From positions 177,563,931 to 177,627,930 of the forward strand of contig OX371225.1 of NCBI GenBank assembly GCA_947310385.1: 64,000 nucleotides of DNA. The letters run 5' to 3'. Both the position numbers and the translations under genes were made by a program. The stretch is from Nephrotoma appendiculata. Taxonomy: Eukaryota; Arthropoda; Insecta; Diptera; Tipulidae. Of the stretch, positions 45,501 through 54,181 are shown piece by piece. The notes under the pieces were generated by a model. It was not told the origin of the DNA, searched no databases, and saw only the letters and a list, made by a program, of their open reading frames with translations. Positions within the stretch are counted from its first letter, which is position 1. Each line of letters starts with the position of its first letter.

Positions 45501-46178
45501 ACGGATCAAGGAAGGAATTTCGAATCGGTGGTATTTCAGGAGATATGTCAGATGCTTGGAATCAATAAAACAAGGACGACGCCTTTACACGCACAGTCGG
45601 ACGGTATGGTGGAAAGATTCAATGGCACATTGGAGGAATATCTAGCAAAGGTTGTGGAAAGGAACCAATGTAACTGGGATCGACATATACCAATGTTCCT
45701 GATGGCCTACCGATCAGCGGTACATGACACAATAGGAGTGACACCAGCTAAAACCATATTTGGGAACAATCTGCGATTACCAGGAGATTTAAAATTTGGG
45801 GCTGTTCCATCAGCAGCTCTATGTGGACAGGATTACGTCGACCGGATGAAAGAGGAACTCAATGAAATACATCAATTTGTACGGGAGAAAATTCGAATAT
45901 CAAGTGATCGAATGAAAGCTCGATATGACATACGAGCAAATAATCAAGGCTTCGAGGAAGAGCAATTGGTATGGCTTCACAACCCGCAACGGCAGAAGGG
46001 ATTATCACCGAAGTTGCAACCCACATGGGAAGGACCTTACACTGTCATTAAAAGATTGAACGACGTGGTTTATCGCATACAGAAAGGACGGAAAGGTAAA
46101 CCAAAGGTGGTGCATTTAGAACGTTTGGCGCTCTACAGAGGAGGTGATCTGGATCCTGTTCGGGACGAACAGGCTTAG
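42558..46178 (+). CDS. Pol polyprotein of Ty3 copy A (PR-RT-RNase H-IN)
   Basis: Reached by -1 frameshifting; in isolation the frame would start at a TTG near 42573, giving about 1201 residues. In those coordinates: protease LDTGATHTIV at 44-53; RT with FCVDYRKLN, GLCNAPATF and the YLDDIIVMG box near 466; RNase H DTDASNDGIGG near 614; integrase zinc domain (H...H...C-x2-C) near 850-890; integrase core MDVAGPFP near 917, HTDQGRNFES near 976 and DGMVERFNGTLEEYL near 1010. All catalytic residues are present. A C-terminal GPYTVIKRLNDVVYRI segment resembles the GPF/Y module. There is no stop or frameshift, and no envelope ORF follows. Confidence 0.93.
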   Translation, partial: LKRVSLKGQKLTPTTDCPITSIHVSRIARSGDSLTIEADIDGKKCMITLDTGATHTIVREDIIDGVMEPANGMKLRTATGENSAIKGKKVVKIRIGRNYFQHEVLVADIVDEVILGMDFMRTNGFVVDVGRGVLTYDNIELPLHVSAAIGETSRQIIMDHREKLPPNSETVVWARLEGDSGSPRLWVVEANEAESGAREIMIGKVLVQPDSDNRVPIRTLNLSDKTKTIKKGTIIGKCEEISAIVKCEQKNPINTSNSQGQKEVVEQFMEKWTEDLTNEQKNMAKQLLERYMPIFCSTPDNNGRTTMVKHRIDTGAEMPIRQPPRRLPLAKQGEVDRMVKDMQAAGVIETSSSPWSSPVVLVEKKDGSMRFCVDYRKLNAVTKKDSYPLPRIDDTLDTLSGARIFSTLDLQSGYWQVEVQEEDCEKTAFSVGNGLWQFNVMPFGLCNAPATFERLMERVLKGLHWRTCLVYLDDIIVMGKDFDEHLRNLAEVLDRIQAAGLKLSPKKCKLFRTEVKYLGHKVTTNGIHTDEDKIAAVKEWPRPKNLHELRSFLGLCTYYRRFVPGFANIAKSLHELTRKNKAFEWKDEQEEAFVELRRRLCEAPILAYPIPNIKFILDTDASNDGIGGVLSQATNGEERVIAYYSKMLSKPERNYCVTRKELLAIVECVKHFHKYLYGQKFLLRTDHGALRWLLQFKNPEGQVARWIERLQSYDFQIEHRKGTAHGNADALSRRPCPVECKHCGRVEGKENIIDIRLMQVLPDEEWTDEMIKKEQLRDADLSFIMEHKEKEHRPTWSEIADKTPIVKAYWAQWDSLHIENGCLKRKWESTDGKVKQLLVVVPKDRIAEILKEYHGGASGGHLGINKTLAKIRQRFYWSGCRQSVVEWCRRCDQCAAVKGPARKSRGTMKQYNVGAPFERIAMDVAGPFPTTESGNKYVLVMMDYFSKWPEVYPIPNQETTTIADAVVNNWISRFGVPMEIHTDQGRNFESVVFQEICQMLGINKTRTTPLHAQSDGMVERFNGTLEEYLAKVVERNQCNWDRHIPMFLMAYRSAVHDTIGVTPAKTIFGNNLRLPGDLKFGAVPSAALCGQDYVDRMKEELNEIHQFVREKIRISSDRMKARYDIRANNQGFEEEQLVWLHNPQRQKGLSPKLQPTWEGPYTVIKRLNDVVYRIQKGRKGKPKVVHLERLALYRGGDLDPVRDEQA

Positions 46179-46189
46179 GTGGGGGGTAG

Positions 46190-46608
46190 TGTTACGGTGA
46201 CATCTAGAATAGAATAGAATAAGCTAATTTCATTAATTATTCAATTGCATTTATAATTTATACTCAACATTTAGGCGTATTTTTATACTAACATATTTGC
46301 TGCGCATTTAGGATTATTCTAGAAACAAATATTTTGGTATATAAAGGCGCGCGTTGACGTGTATTACTGAGTTATATTTTAAACGTGATACAGTGAAGGT
46401 TAAATAGAAAGATTATTAAAGTGATTATTAAAGCGATTGTTAAAGTGATAATTAAAAAGTGTGTTATAAGTGTAATAATTAATTGTGAATTTCGTGTTGT
46501 ATAATAAATTGTGTTGTGTAAATAAAATTGTGTGAGTTAAAATTGAAGCAGTGTATTTATTCACAATCCAGTGATTCGAACCTTGATTGACAAGGCAAAA
46601 TCGTAACA
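46190..46608 (+). repeat. LTR 2 (3' LTR of copy A)
   Basis: 419 bp. It resembles LTRs 3 and 4 (GCGTAT, GAATTTCGTG, GTTAAAATT, TTGATTGACA) more than LTR 1, with a few private changes (GACATCTAG, GTGTATTACTGAG). Confidence 0.93.
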
Positions 46609-46614
46609 ATATAA

Positions 46615-47033
46615 TGTTACGGTGACCCCTAGAATAGAATAGAATAAGTTAATTTCATTAATTGTTCAATTACATTTATAATGTATACTCAACATTTAGG
46701 CGTATTTCTATACTAACATATTTGCTGCGCATTTAGGATTATTCTAGAAACAAATATTTTGGTATATAAAGGCGCGCGTTGACGTGGAATGCTGAGTATT
46801 ATTTTAAACGTGATACAGTGAAGGTTAAATAGAAAGATTATTAAAGTGATTATTAAAGCGATTATTAAAGTGATAATTAAAAAGTGTGTTATAAGTGTAA
46901 TAATTAATTGTGAATTTCGTGTTGTATAATAAATTGTGTTGTGTAAATAAAATTGTGTGAGTTAAAATTTAAGCAGTGTATTTATTCACAATCCAGTGAT
47001 TCGAACCTTGATTGACAAGGCAAAATCGTAACA
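46615..47033 (+). repeat. LTR 3 (5' LTR of copy B)
   Basis: TGTTACGGTGACCCCTAG... to ...GTAACA; TATA box TATATAAA at 46763-46770 and four 12-bp repeat units. No difference from LTR 4 was seen by eye. Confidence 0.93.
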
Positions 47034-47070
47034 ATTGGTGACAGCGGTGGGATTGTGAATAATAAGGAAA

Positions 47071-48516
47071 ATGATTCTCTACGGATTAAAGCTTGCGCAA
47101 TTAAAGGAGCAATTGACACGGCGAGGTTTGGCTAGTGAAGGCACAAAAGCTAGTTTGGTGGAGCGACTACGTGAGGCCATGGAGAAGGAAGGTGTCAATC
47201 CAGACAAGTATGATTTCGAGGAGGAAAAACCGGATGAGATCAGTGTTGACCAGAAAGAAAAGGACGTGCAAACGGTGGTCGGAGCAGCACAAAACCCATC
47301 TGGAAGTTTCGATTTTTCGCAGTTGATGGCTGCTATGAATATGATGGGACAACAGTTGAAGCAACAAGGGGCGGACATTAAACAATCGAACGAGGGAATG
47401 AAACAACAGATGTTACAAGTGGAGCAACAAGGAGCGGACATTAAACATCAAATGAAACAACAGATGTTACAAGTGGAGCAACAAGGGGCGGACATTAAAC
47501 AATCGAACCAGGAAATAAAACAGCAGATGTTACAAGTGCAAGTTGGCCAAAAGAAAATGGACGAGAGGTTTATGGAGTTATCTTCTACATTACACGGTAA
47601 AGTGGAAAAACTGCAAACAGAAGTACACGCAGAAATTCAAAATGTTAAAGGGACGGTTCAACAAAAATTTGAATCGGTTGAACAAGATTTTAAACGTCTC
47701 GAGAAGGAGCTCAAAGATGTCAAGGCGATTGGAACGACACAGCAAGTGATCCAGACGGTTAATGCAGTTAAGATAAAACCACCAACATTTGATGGAACAA
47801 CATCCTTCAGTATTTTTAAGTTCCAGTTCGAAACGGCGATTAAGCAAAATCAGTGGACTGAAGAACAATGTGTTGCAGCGTTAATTGTGGCTCTTAAAGG
47901 CGAAGCGGCAGAAACACTACAAATCATTCCTGAGCAGGAACGGAACGTTTACATCGGAATTATGAAGGCGTTAGATCGAAAATACGGAAGTGACCACAAA
48001 CGAGAAATCTATCGCATGGAATTGAAGGGTCGATACCAAAGAGCAGGAGAATCGCTACAGGAATTTTCATCGGCAATTGAGCGGCTCGCGCATTTAGTAC
48101 ATTCAAATATGTCGGCCGATTACATGGAGCGAATTAAAATGGATGCATTCATTGACGGTATTCGAGATCCTGAGACGCGCAGAGCGGTGATGTTGTCACC
48201 TAAGGCAACTTTCACGGAAACCATCGCTTGTGCGTTAACAAACGAAACTGCGCAAACCATCATCAAACCAGCAATGAAAATTCGTCGAGTGGAGATTGAT
48301 TCCAGGATAGACACCGAGCGGGCTACGCCAAGGTTCAGAGATGGAAGTGGCAGGATTAAATGCTGGGTATGTGATAGAATGGGTCACATCTCACGGGACT
48401 GTTGGGAGATTAAGAAGAAACGAGCAAGGTCGCCATCTCCTATGAAGCGCAGATCAAACGAGGAGCAGATAGAATCCAGAAAGGCGGGTCAGACGACAGC
48501 GGAGTCGTTAAACTAA
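47071..48516 (+). CDS. Gag of Ty3 copy B with SAP-like N-terminus
   Basis: 481 residues, same layout as copy A: SAP-like residues 1-40, Gln-rich coiled coil, capsid-like domain and CCHC knuckle (CWVCDRMGHISRDC) near residue 431. The coiled-coil repeats are fewer and differently arranged (QQMLQVEQQGADIK units), which accounts for the 34-residue difference. The rest differs by scattered substitutions. It ends at TAA 48514-48516 inside the frameshift signal. Start codon chosen as in copy A. Confidence 0.9.
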   Translation: MILYGLKLAQLKEQLTRRGLASEGTKASLVERLREAMEKEGVNPDKYDFEEEKPDEISVDQKEKDVQTVVGAAQNPSGSFDFSQLMAAMNMMGQQLKQQGADIKQSNEGMKQQMLQVEQQGADIKHQMKQQMLQVEQQGADIKQSNQEIKQQMLQVQVGQKKMDERFMELSSTLHGKVEKLQTEVHAEIQNVKGTVQQKFESVEQDFKRLEKELKDVKAIGTTQQVIQTVNAVKIKPPTFDGTTSFSIFKFQFETAIKQNQWTEEQCVAALIVALKGEAAETLQIIPEQERNVYIGIMKALDRKYGSDHKREIYRMELKGRYQRAGESLQEFSSAIERLAHLVHSNMSADYMERIKMDAFIDGIRDPETRRAVMLSPKATFTETIACALTNETAQTIIKPAMKIRRVEIDSRIDTERATPRFRDGSGRIKCWVCDRMGHISRDCWEIKKKRARSPSPMKRRSNEEQIESRKAGQTTAESLN

Positions 48517-48549
48517 AAAGAGTCAGTTTGCAGGGGCAGAAGCTGACTC
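48507..48549 (+). promoter_or_regulatory. -1 ribosomal frameshift signal, copy B
   Basis: GTTAAAC (48507-48513), 6-nt spacer TAAAAA, stem GAGTCAGTTT / AAGCTGACTC (48520-48529 and 48540-48549) with a 10-nt loop GCAGGGGCAG. One stem base differs from copy A (C to T), changing a G-C pair to a G-U pair and keeping the 10-bp stem. Confidence 0.7.
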
Positions 48550-51500
48550 CCACAACCGATTGCCCCATAACCTCCATCCATGTTTCGAGAATAGCAAGGA
48601 GCGGTGATAGCTTAACAATTAAAGCCGATATTGATGGGAAGAAATGCATGATCACGCTGGATACGGGAGCAACTCATACGATTGTTCGTGAGGATATTAT
48701 CGATGGAATTATGGAACCAGCTAATGGAATGAAGTTACGAACGGCGACTGGAGAAAATTCAGCAATAAAAGGGAAAAAGGTCGTAAAAATAAGGATTGGG
48801 CGAAATTACTTTCAACACGAGGTGCTGGTTGCAGATATTGTAGACGAAGTCATCTTGGGGATGGACTTCATGAGAACGAATGGCTTCGTGGTGGATGTTG
48901 GACGGGGTGTATTAACCTACGATAATATCGAGTTGCCACTTCACGTTAGCGCCGTTATAGGAGAAACGAGCAGGCAAATTATAATGGATCATCGGGAGAA
49001 GCTGCCACCGAACTCGGAAACAATAGTATGGGCAAGATTGGAGGGAGGTTCTGGGTCACCCAGGTTGTGGGTTGTGGAAGCCAATGAAGCGGAGAGCGGA
49101 GCCAGAGAAATTATGATCGGGAAAGTTTTAGTAAAACCAGACAGCGATAATAGAGTACCAATTAGGACTCTAAATCTCTCGGATAAGACGAAAACCATCA
49201 AGAAAGGGACTATAATCGGAACATGCGAAGAAATATCTGCGATTGTGAAGTGCGAGCAGAAAAATCCGATTAATACGACTAACTCGCAAGGGCAGAAAGA
49301 GGTTGTAGAGCAACTCATGGAGAAATGGACCGAAGATCTTACTAAGGAACAGAAAAATTTGGCAAAACAATTGCTCGAGCGGTACATGCCAATATTCTGC
49401 AGTACATCGGATAATAATGGGAGAACCACAATGGTAAAACATCGAATAGATACAGGAGCAGAAATGCCGATTCGCCAACCACCCAGGAGATTACCATTGG
49501 CAAAGCAAGGAGAAGTGGATCGAATGGTAAAAGATATGCAAGCAGCAGGGGTAATCGAAACATCAAGCAGTCCATGGAGTTCACCAGTGGTGTTAGTCGA
49601 GAAAAAGGATGGTAGCATGAGATTCTGCGTGGATTATCGAAAATTAAATGCTGTGACGAAAAAGGATAGTTACCCATTGCCAAGGATCGATGACACGTTA
49701 GACACATTATCGGGTGCTCGAATATTTTCGACATTAGATCTGCAAAGCGGCTATTGGCAAGTGGAAGTCCAGGAGGAAGATCGCGAGAAAACGGCATTCA
49801 GTGTGGGTAACGGATTATGGCAATTTAACGTTATGCCATTCGGATTATGTAACGCCCCAGCGACTTTTGAACGGCTAATGGAGCGCGTGCTAAAGGGATT
49901 ACATTGGAGGACGTGCCTCGTATATTTGGATGACATCATCGTTATGGGCAAGGATTTCGACGAGCATTTAAGGAATTTGGCAGAGGTTTTGGATCGGATA
50001 CAAGCCGCCGGATTGAAGCTAAGCCCAAAGAAATGCAAACTATTTAGAACGGAAGTAAAATATTTGGGTCATAAGGTAACAACCAATGGAATCCATACCG
50101 ATGAAGACAAGATCGCAGCAGTGAAGGAATGGCCACGACCTAAAAACTTACATGAATTACGGAGCTTCCTTGGATTGTGTACCTATTATAGACGATTCGT
50201 GCCAGGATTCGCCAATATTGCAAAGAGTTTACACGAGTTAACCAGGAAGAACAAGGCATTCGAATGGAAGGATGATCAAGAAGAGGCATTTGTGGAACTA
50301 AGACGACGATTATGCGAAGCACCAATCCTCGCATACCCTATACCCAACGTTAAATTCATTTTGGACACCGATGCAAGTAATGATGGTATAGGAGGAGTAT
50401 TATCACAGGCAACAAATGGTGAGGAGCGAGTTATTGCATATTACTCCAAGATGTTATCAAAACCGGAACGGAATTATTGTGTAACACGGAAAGAGTTGTT
50501 GGCTATAGTGGAATGTGTTAAGCACTTCCATAAGTACCTCTATGGCCAAAAATTTCTTCTACGGACGGATCATGGAGCTTTGCGCTGGTTGTTACAATTC
50601 AAAAATCCAGAGGGACAAGTAGCACGTTGGATCGAACGTTTGCAAAGCTACGATTTCCAAATTGAACATCGGAAGGGAACCGCACATGGAAATGCCGACG
50701 CATTATCAAGAAGGCCATGTCCCGTGGAATGCAAGCATTGTGGTCGTGTGGAGGGTAAGGAAAACATCATCGATATTCGGCTTATGCAAGTGCTACCTGA
50801 TGAGGAATGGACTGATGAAATGATCAAGAAGGAGCAATTACGGGATGCTGACCTGTCATTCATCATGAAATATAAGGAAAAGGAACACCGGCCCACATGG
50901 AGTGAGATAGCTGACAAAGCTCCCATTGTAAAAGCATATTGGGCTCAATGGGATAGCCTCCACATAGAAAATGGTTGTTTAAAACGAAAGTGGGAAAGCA
51001 CGGATGGTAAAATAAAACAATTGTTGGTAGTGGTGCCAAAAGATCGGATAGCGGAAATCCTCAAGGAATATCATGGAGGAGCAAGTGGAGGTCACCTAGG
51101 GATTAATAAAACATTGGCCAAAATCCGACAACGTTTCTACTGGTCCGGATGTAGACAGTCAGTAGTAGAGTGGTGTCGAAGATGTGACCAATGTGCGGCA
51201 GTAAAGGGACCAGCACGAAAAAGCCGTGGAACCATGAAACAATATAATGTCGGGGCACCATTTGAGAGAATTGCAATGGATGTGGCGGGGCCATTTCCGA
51301 CCACCGAGAGCGGCAATAAATATGTGCTAGTAATAATGGATTATTTTAGCAAATGGCCGGAGGTGTACCCCATACCCAATCAGGAGACAACAACAATAGC
51401 TGATGCCGTGGTCAACAATTGGATTAGCAGATTTGGTGTACCGATGGAAATTCACACGGATCAAGGAAGGAATTTCGAATCGGTGGTATTTCAGGAGATA

Positions 51501-52133
51501 TGTCAGATGCTTGGAATCAATAAAACGAGAACGACGCCTTTACACCCACAGTCGGACGGTATGGTGGAAAGATTCAATGGCACATTGGAGGAATATCTAT
51601 CAAAGGTTGTGGAAAGGAACCAACGTAACTGGGATCGACATATACCGATGTTCTTGATGGCCTACCGATCAGCGGTACATGACACAACAGGAGTGACACC
51701 AGCTAAAACCATATTTGGGAACAATCTGCGATTACCAGGAGATTTAAAATTTGGGGCTGTTCCATCAGCAGCTCTATGCGGACAGGATTACGTCGACCGG
51801 ATGAAAGAGGAACTCAATGAAATACATCAATTTGTACGGGAGAAAATTCGAATATCAAGTGATCGAATGAAAGCTCGATATGACATACGAGCAAATAATC
51901 AAGGCTTCGAGGAAGGGCAACTGGTATGGCTTCACAACCCGCAACGGCAGAAGGGATTATCACCGAAGTTGCAACCCACATGGGAAGGCCCTTACACTGT
52001 CATTCAAAGATTGAACGACGTGGTTTATCGCATACAGAAAGGACGGAAAGGTAAACCAAAGGTGGTGCATTTGGAGCGTTTGGCGCTCTACAGAGGAGGT
52101 GATCTGGATCCTGTTCGGGACGAACAGGCTTAG
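48513..52133 (+). CDS. Pol polyprotein of Ty3 copy B (PR-RT-RNase H-IN)
   Basis: Same length and domain order as copy A Pol: protease LDTGA, RT YLDDIIVMG, RNase H, zinc-binding integrase and the DDE core, all with intact catalytic residues. It differs from copy A by scattered substitutions (for example a PLHPQSDG integrase motif here, PLHAQSDG in A; the Pro form is the family norm). In isolation the frame would start at a TTG near 48528. It ends at TAG 52131-52133, just before the polypurine tract. Confidence 0.93.
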   Translation, partial: LKRVSLQGQKLTPTTDCPITSIHVSRIARSGDSLTIKADIDGKKCMITLDTGATHTIVREDIIDGIMEPANGMKLRTATGENSAIKGKKVVKIRIGRNYFQHEVLVADIVDEVILGMDFMRTNGFVVDVGRGVLTYDNIELPLHVSAVIGETSRQIIMDHREKLPPNSETIVWARLEGGSGSPRLWVVEANEAESGAREIMIGKVLVKPDSDNRVPIRTLNLSDKTKTIKKGTIIGTCEEISAIVKCEQKNPINTTNSQGQKEVVEQLMEKWTEDLTKEQKNLAKQLLERYMPIFCSTSDNNGRTTMVKHRIDTGAEMPIRQPPRRLPLAKQGEVDRMVKDMQAAGVIETSSSPWSSPVVLVEKKDGSMRFCVDYRKLNAVTKKDSYPLPRIDDTLDTLSGARIFSTLDLQSGYWQVEVQEEDREKTAFSVGNGLWQFNVMPFGLCNAPATFERLMERVLKGLHWRTCLVYLDDIIVMGKDFDEHLRNLAEVLDRIQAAGLKLSPKKCKLFRTEVKYLGHKVTTNGIHTDEDKIAAVKEWPRPKNLHELRSFLGLCTYYRRFVPGFANIAKSLHELTRKNKAFEWKDDQEEAFVELRRRLCEAPILAYPIPNVKFILDTDASNDGIGGVLSQATNGEERVIAYYSKMLSKPERNYCVTRKELLAIVECVKHFHKYLYGQKFLLRTDHGALRWLLQFKNPEGQVARWIERLQSYDFQIEHRKGTAHGNADALSRRPCPVECKHCGRVEGKENIIDIRLMQVLPDEEWTDEMIKKEQLRDADLSFIMKYKEKEHRPTWSEIADKAPIVKAYWAQWDSLHIENGCLKRKWESTDGKIKQLLVVVPKDRIAEILKEYHGGASGGHLGINKTLAKIRQRFYWSGCRQSVVEWCRRCDQCAAVKGPARKSRGTMKQYNVGAPFERIAMDVAGPFPTTESGNKYVLVIMDYFSKWPEVYPIPNQETTTIADAVVNNWISRFGVPMEIHTDQGRNFESVVFQEICQMLGINKTRTTPLHPQSDGMVERFNGTLEEYLSKVVERNQRNWDRHIPMFLMAYRSAVHDTTGVTPAKTIFGNNLRLPGDLKFGAVPSAALCGQDYVDRMKEELNEIHQFVREKIRISSDRMKARYDIRANNQGFEEGQLVWLHNPQRQKGLSPKLQPTWEGPYTVIQRLNDVVYRIQKGRKGKPKVVHLERLALYRGGDLDPVRDEQA

Positions 52134-52144
52134 GTGGAGGGTAG

Positions 52145-52563
52145 TGTTACGGTGACCCCTAGAATAGAATAGAATAAGTTAATTTCATTAATTGTTCAAT
52201 TACATTTATAATGTATACTCAACATTTAGGCGTATTTCTATACTAACATATTTGCTGCGCATTTAGGATTATTCTAGAAACAAATATTTTGGTATATAAA
52301 GGCGCGCGTTGACGTGGAATGCTGAGTATTATTTTAAACGTGATACAGTGAAGGTTAAATAGAAAGATTATTAAAGTGATTATTAAAGCGATTATTAAAG
52401 TGATAATTAAAAAGTGTGTTATAAGTGTAATAATTAATTGTGAATTTCGTGTTGTATAATAAATTGTGTTGTGTAAATAAAATTGTGTGAGTTAAAATTT
52501 AAGCAGTGTATTTATTCACAATCCAGTGATTCGAACCTTGATTGACAAGGCAAAATCGTAACA
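52145..52563 (+). repeat. LTR 4 (3' LTR of copy B)
   Basis: 419 bp, reads as identical to LTR 3; followed by ATATAT. Confidence 0.93.
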
Positions 52564-52569
52564 ATATAT

Positions 52570-52994
52570 TGTTACGGTGACACCTAGAATAGAATAGAAT
52601 AAGTTAATTTCATTAATTGTTCAATTACATTTATAATTTAAAAACAACATTTAGGCGTCATTTCTATACTAACATATTTGCTTGATGCGCATTTAGGATT
52701 ATTCTAGAAACAAATATTTTGGTATATAAAGGCGCGCGTTGACGTGGAATGCTGAATTTTATTTTAAACGTGATACAATGAAGGTTAAATAGAAAGATTA
52801 TTAAAGTGATTATTAAAGCGATTATTAAAGTGATAATTAAAAAGTGTGTTATAATTATAATAATTAATTGTGAATTTTGTGTTGTGTAATAAATTGTGTT
52901 GTGTAAATAAATTGTGTGAGTTCAAATTTGAAGCAGTTGTATTTATTCACAATCCAGTGATTCGAACCTTGAGTGACAAGGCAAAATCGTAACA
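52570..52994 (+). repeat. LTR 5 (extra LTR at the right edge of the array)
   Basis: 425 bp, no internal region of its own. It shares markers with LTR 1 (GACACCTAG, GCGTCATTTC, GTTCAAATTTGAAGCAG, TTGAGTGACA) plus private changes (TTTAAAAACAAC, GCTTGATGCG). It is followed by ATAT (52995-52998), matching the ATAT left of LTR 1. Confidence 0.9.
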
Positions 52995-53169
52995 ATATGT
53001 TAACAAAAAAGAGAACAAAAAAAATTAAATCTAAAAATAGAATTTTAAAAATAGACAATAAAAAAACTAATCTATTCACACTTAGATTGTAAATAAATAA
53101 GAATTATAAATAAAACAATTATTTAAATTAACAATTAGTACTTCAAATATGAAACTGTCAAAGGACTTA

Positions 53170-53627
53170 TTAAAAATTTAGAAAATACGATTTTAACTTT
53201 TTTTTAAAACTGGTTTTTGATAAATTAAAATCAAATTGATCAATTACGGCATTGAAAGATTTTGCAGCTCGATTAATGAGATTGTTGTCGCCATAGTTGG
53301 TTGGATGGTGTTCAAGCGCCAAAAATGGATGATTACGCAAAGTCCTGCTTGGGACATTTATGGATATGTTTTCCAGGATGAAAGATGAATCAATGTGGCC
53401 GAGAAGGACATTTCCGATAAAAGAGGCATCCAGAGGTACATAGACGCCTGTTTTCAAGCGTGCACATGTTATATTCTTTGCACCTTGAAGAGTAAGGAGG
53501 TAAACGAGCCAAATTTTCGTAGAATGGTATGTTGTAATCATAATTCCAGCCAGTTTTCTTCAACAGGAATATAAGAATTTTTTTTTTTGTATGCTTTCGA
53601 TTCTGTTCAAGTGCACAGCATAAGAGG
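53170..53627 (-). pseudogene. C-terminal part of a non-LTR retrotransposon polyprotein
   Basis: Minus-strand frames read PPYSSRCKEYNMCTLENRR, then DSSFILENISINVPSRTLR, NYGDNNLINRAAKSFNAV and a C-terminal ...FKKKLKSYFLNF. This is the usual end of jockey-clade polyproteins after RT (PPY..R, VP.R..R, .NYG.). One frame change lies near 53470. The coding frame continues from 60436 across the BEL/Pao insertion. A 3' UTR follows toward 53000. Confidence 0.8.
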
Positions 53628-53632
53628 GGCTC

Positions 53633-54052
53633 TGTACGGGCAAGATTGAAATCAATAACACCGAACACAACTTAATTTTAAGTTTTACAAATTAACAGAT
53701 ATACTGTTTTATTAACAGAATTTTATACATTTAGAAATTTTTATTATAAGTCAATACACTGCTTGTATGGTGATGATCGATCGATAAAAACAAGAATTAC
53801 AATGAATCCGTACAGTCGTACTAAAAAACATAACACTTAAAAAATACTTGTGCTATAAATTCTACCAACACACCATCTACCGATAAATGTACGAATTAAA
53901 GTATTTTTCGTATGTTGGTAATATTTACGATGGACAGTGCACCAGATACCTAATTTAAAGTTCCAATCTGACAGACAAGCAATATTATTGTTGACACGAA
54001 TCAATACAATTTTCTTAAGAATAATTCATATGTTTAAGTTGTTGTGCAAACA
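53633..54052 (-). repeat. 3' LTR of the BEL/Pao element
   Basis: 420 bp, near-identical to 60007-60430. On the minus strand, CGGGGGCAGTA just before it is a plausible polypurine tract. Confidence 0.9.
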
Positions 54053-54181
54053 TACTGCCCCCGAAAATTGGAATAATTCGTTTCAATATTTGATGGAAAT
54101 AATTAATTAATAACAATTATGCTACAAAAAGTTAAATAGTAAGTACTAATTTAGATGTACAAAAAACTATAACATGGAACA

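Larger units (their letters stand above)
40542..46608 (+). mobile_element. Ty3/gypsy retrotransposon, copy A (intact frames, unlike LTRs)
   Basis: LTR 40542-40976, Gag 41014-42561, Pol to 46178, polypurine tract GTGGGGGGTAG at 46179-46189, LTR 46190-46608. It is flanked by ATAT (40538-40541, 46609-46612), as in 297/17.6-type elements. Both coding frames are open. The two LTRs differ in several substitutions and indels (435 versus 419 bp), which is odd for an element with undamaged frames. Confidence 0.92.
46615..52563 (+). mobile_element. Ty3/gypsy retrotransposon, copy B (intact, recent)
   Basis: LTRs at 46615-47033 and 52145-52563 read as identical over 419 bp. Gag 47071-48516 and Pol 48520-52133 are open. 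The same primer-binding site and polypurine tract (GTGGAGGGTAG) are present. It sits directly beside copy A, separated by ATATAA, and is followed by ATATAT and another LTR. Identical LTRs and open frames suggest recent insertion and possible activity. Confidence 0.93.

Noticed and set aside
46179..46189. G-rich run GTGGGGGGTAG as a G-quadruplex
   Set aside because: Only one G run is present; its position just before the 3' LTR explains it as the polypurine tract.
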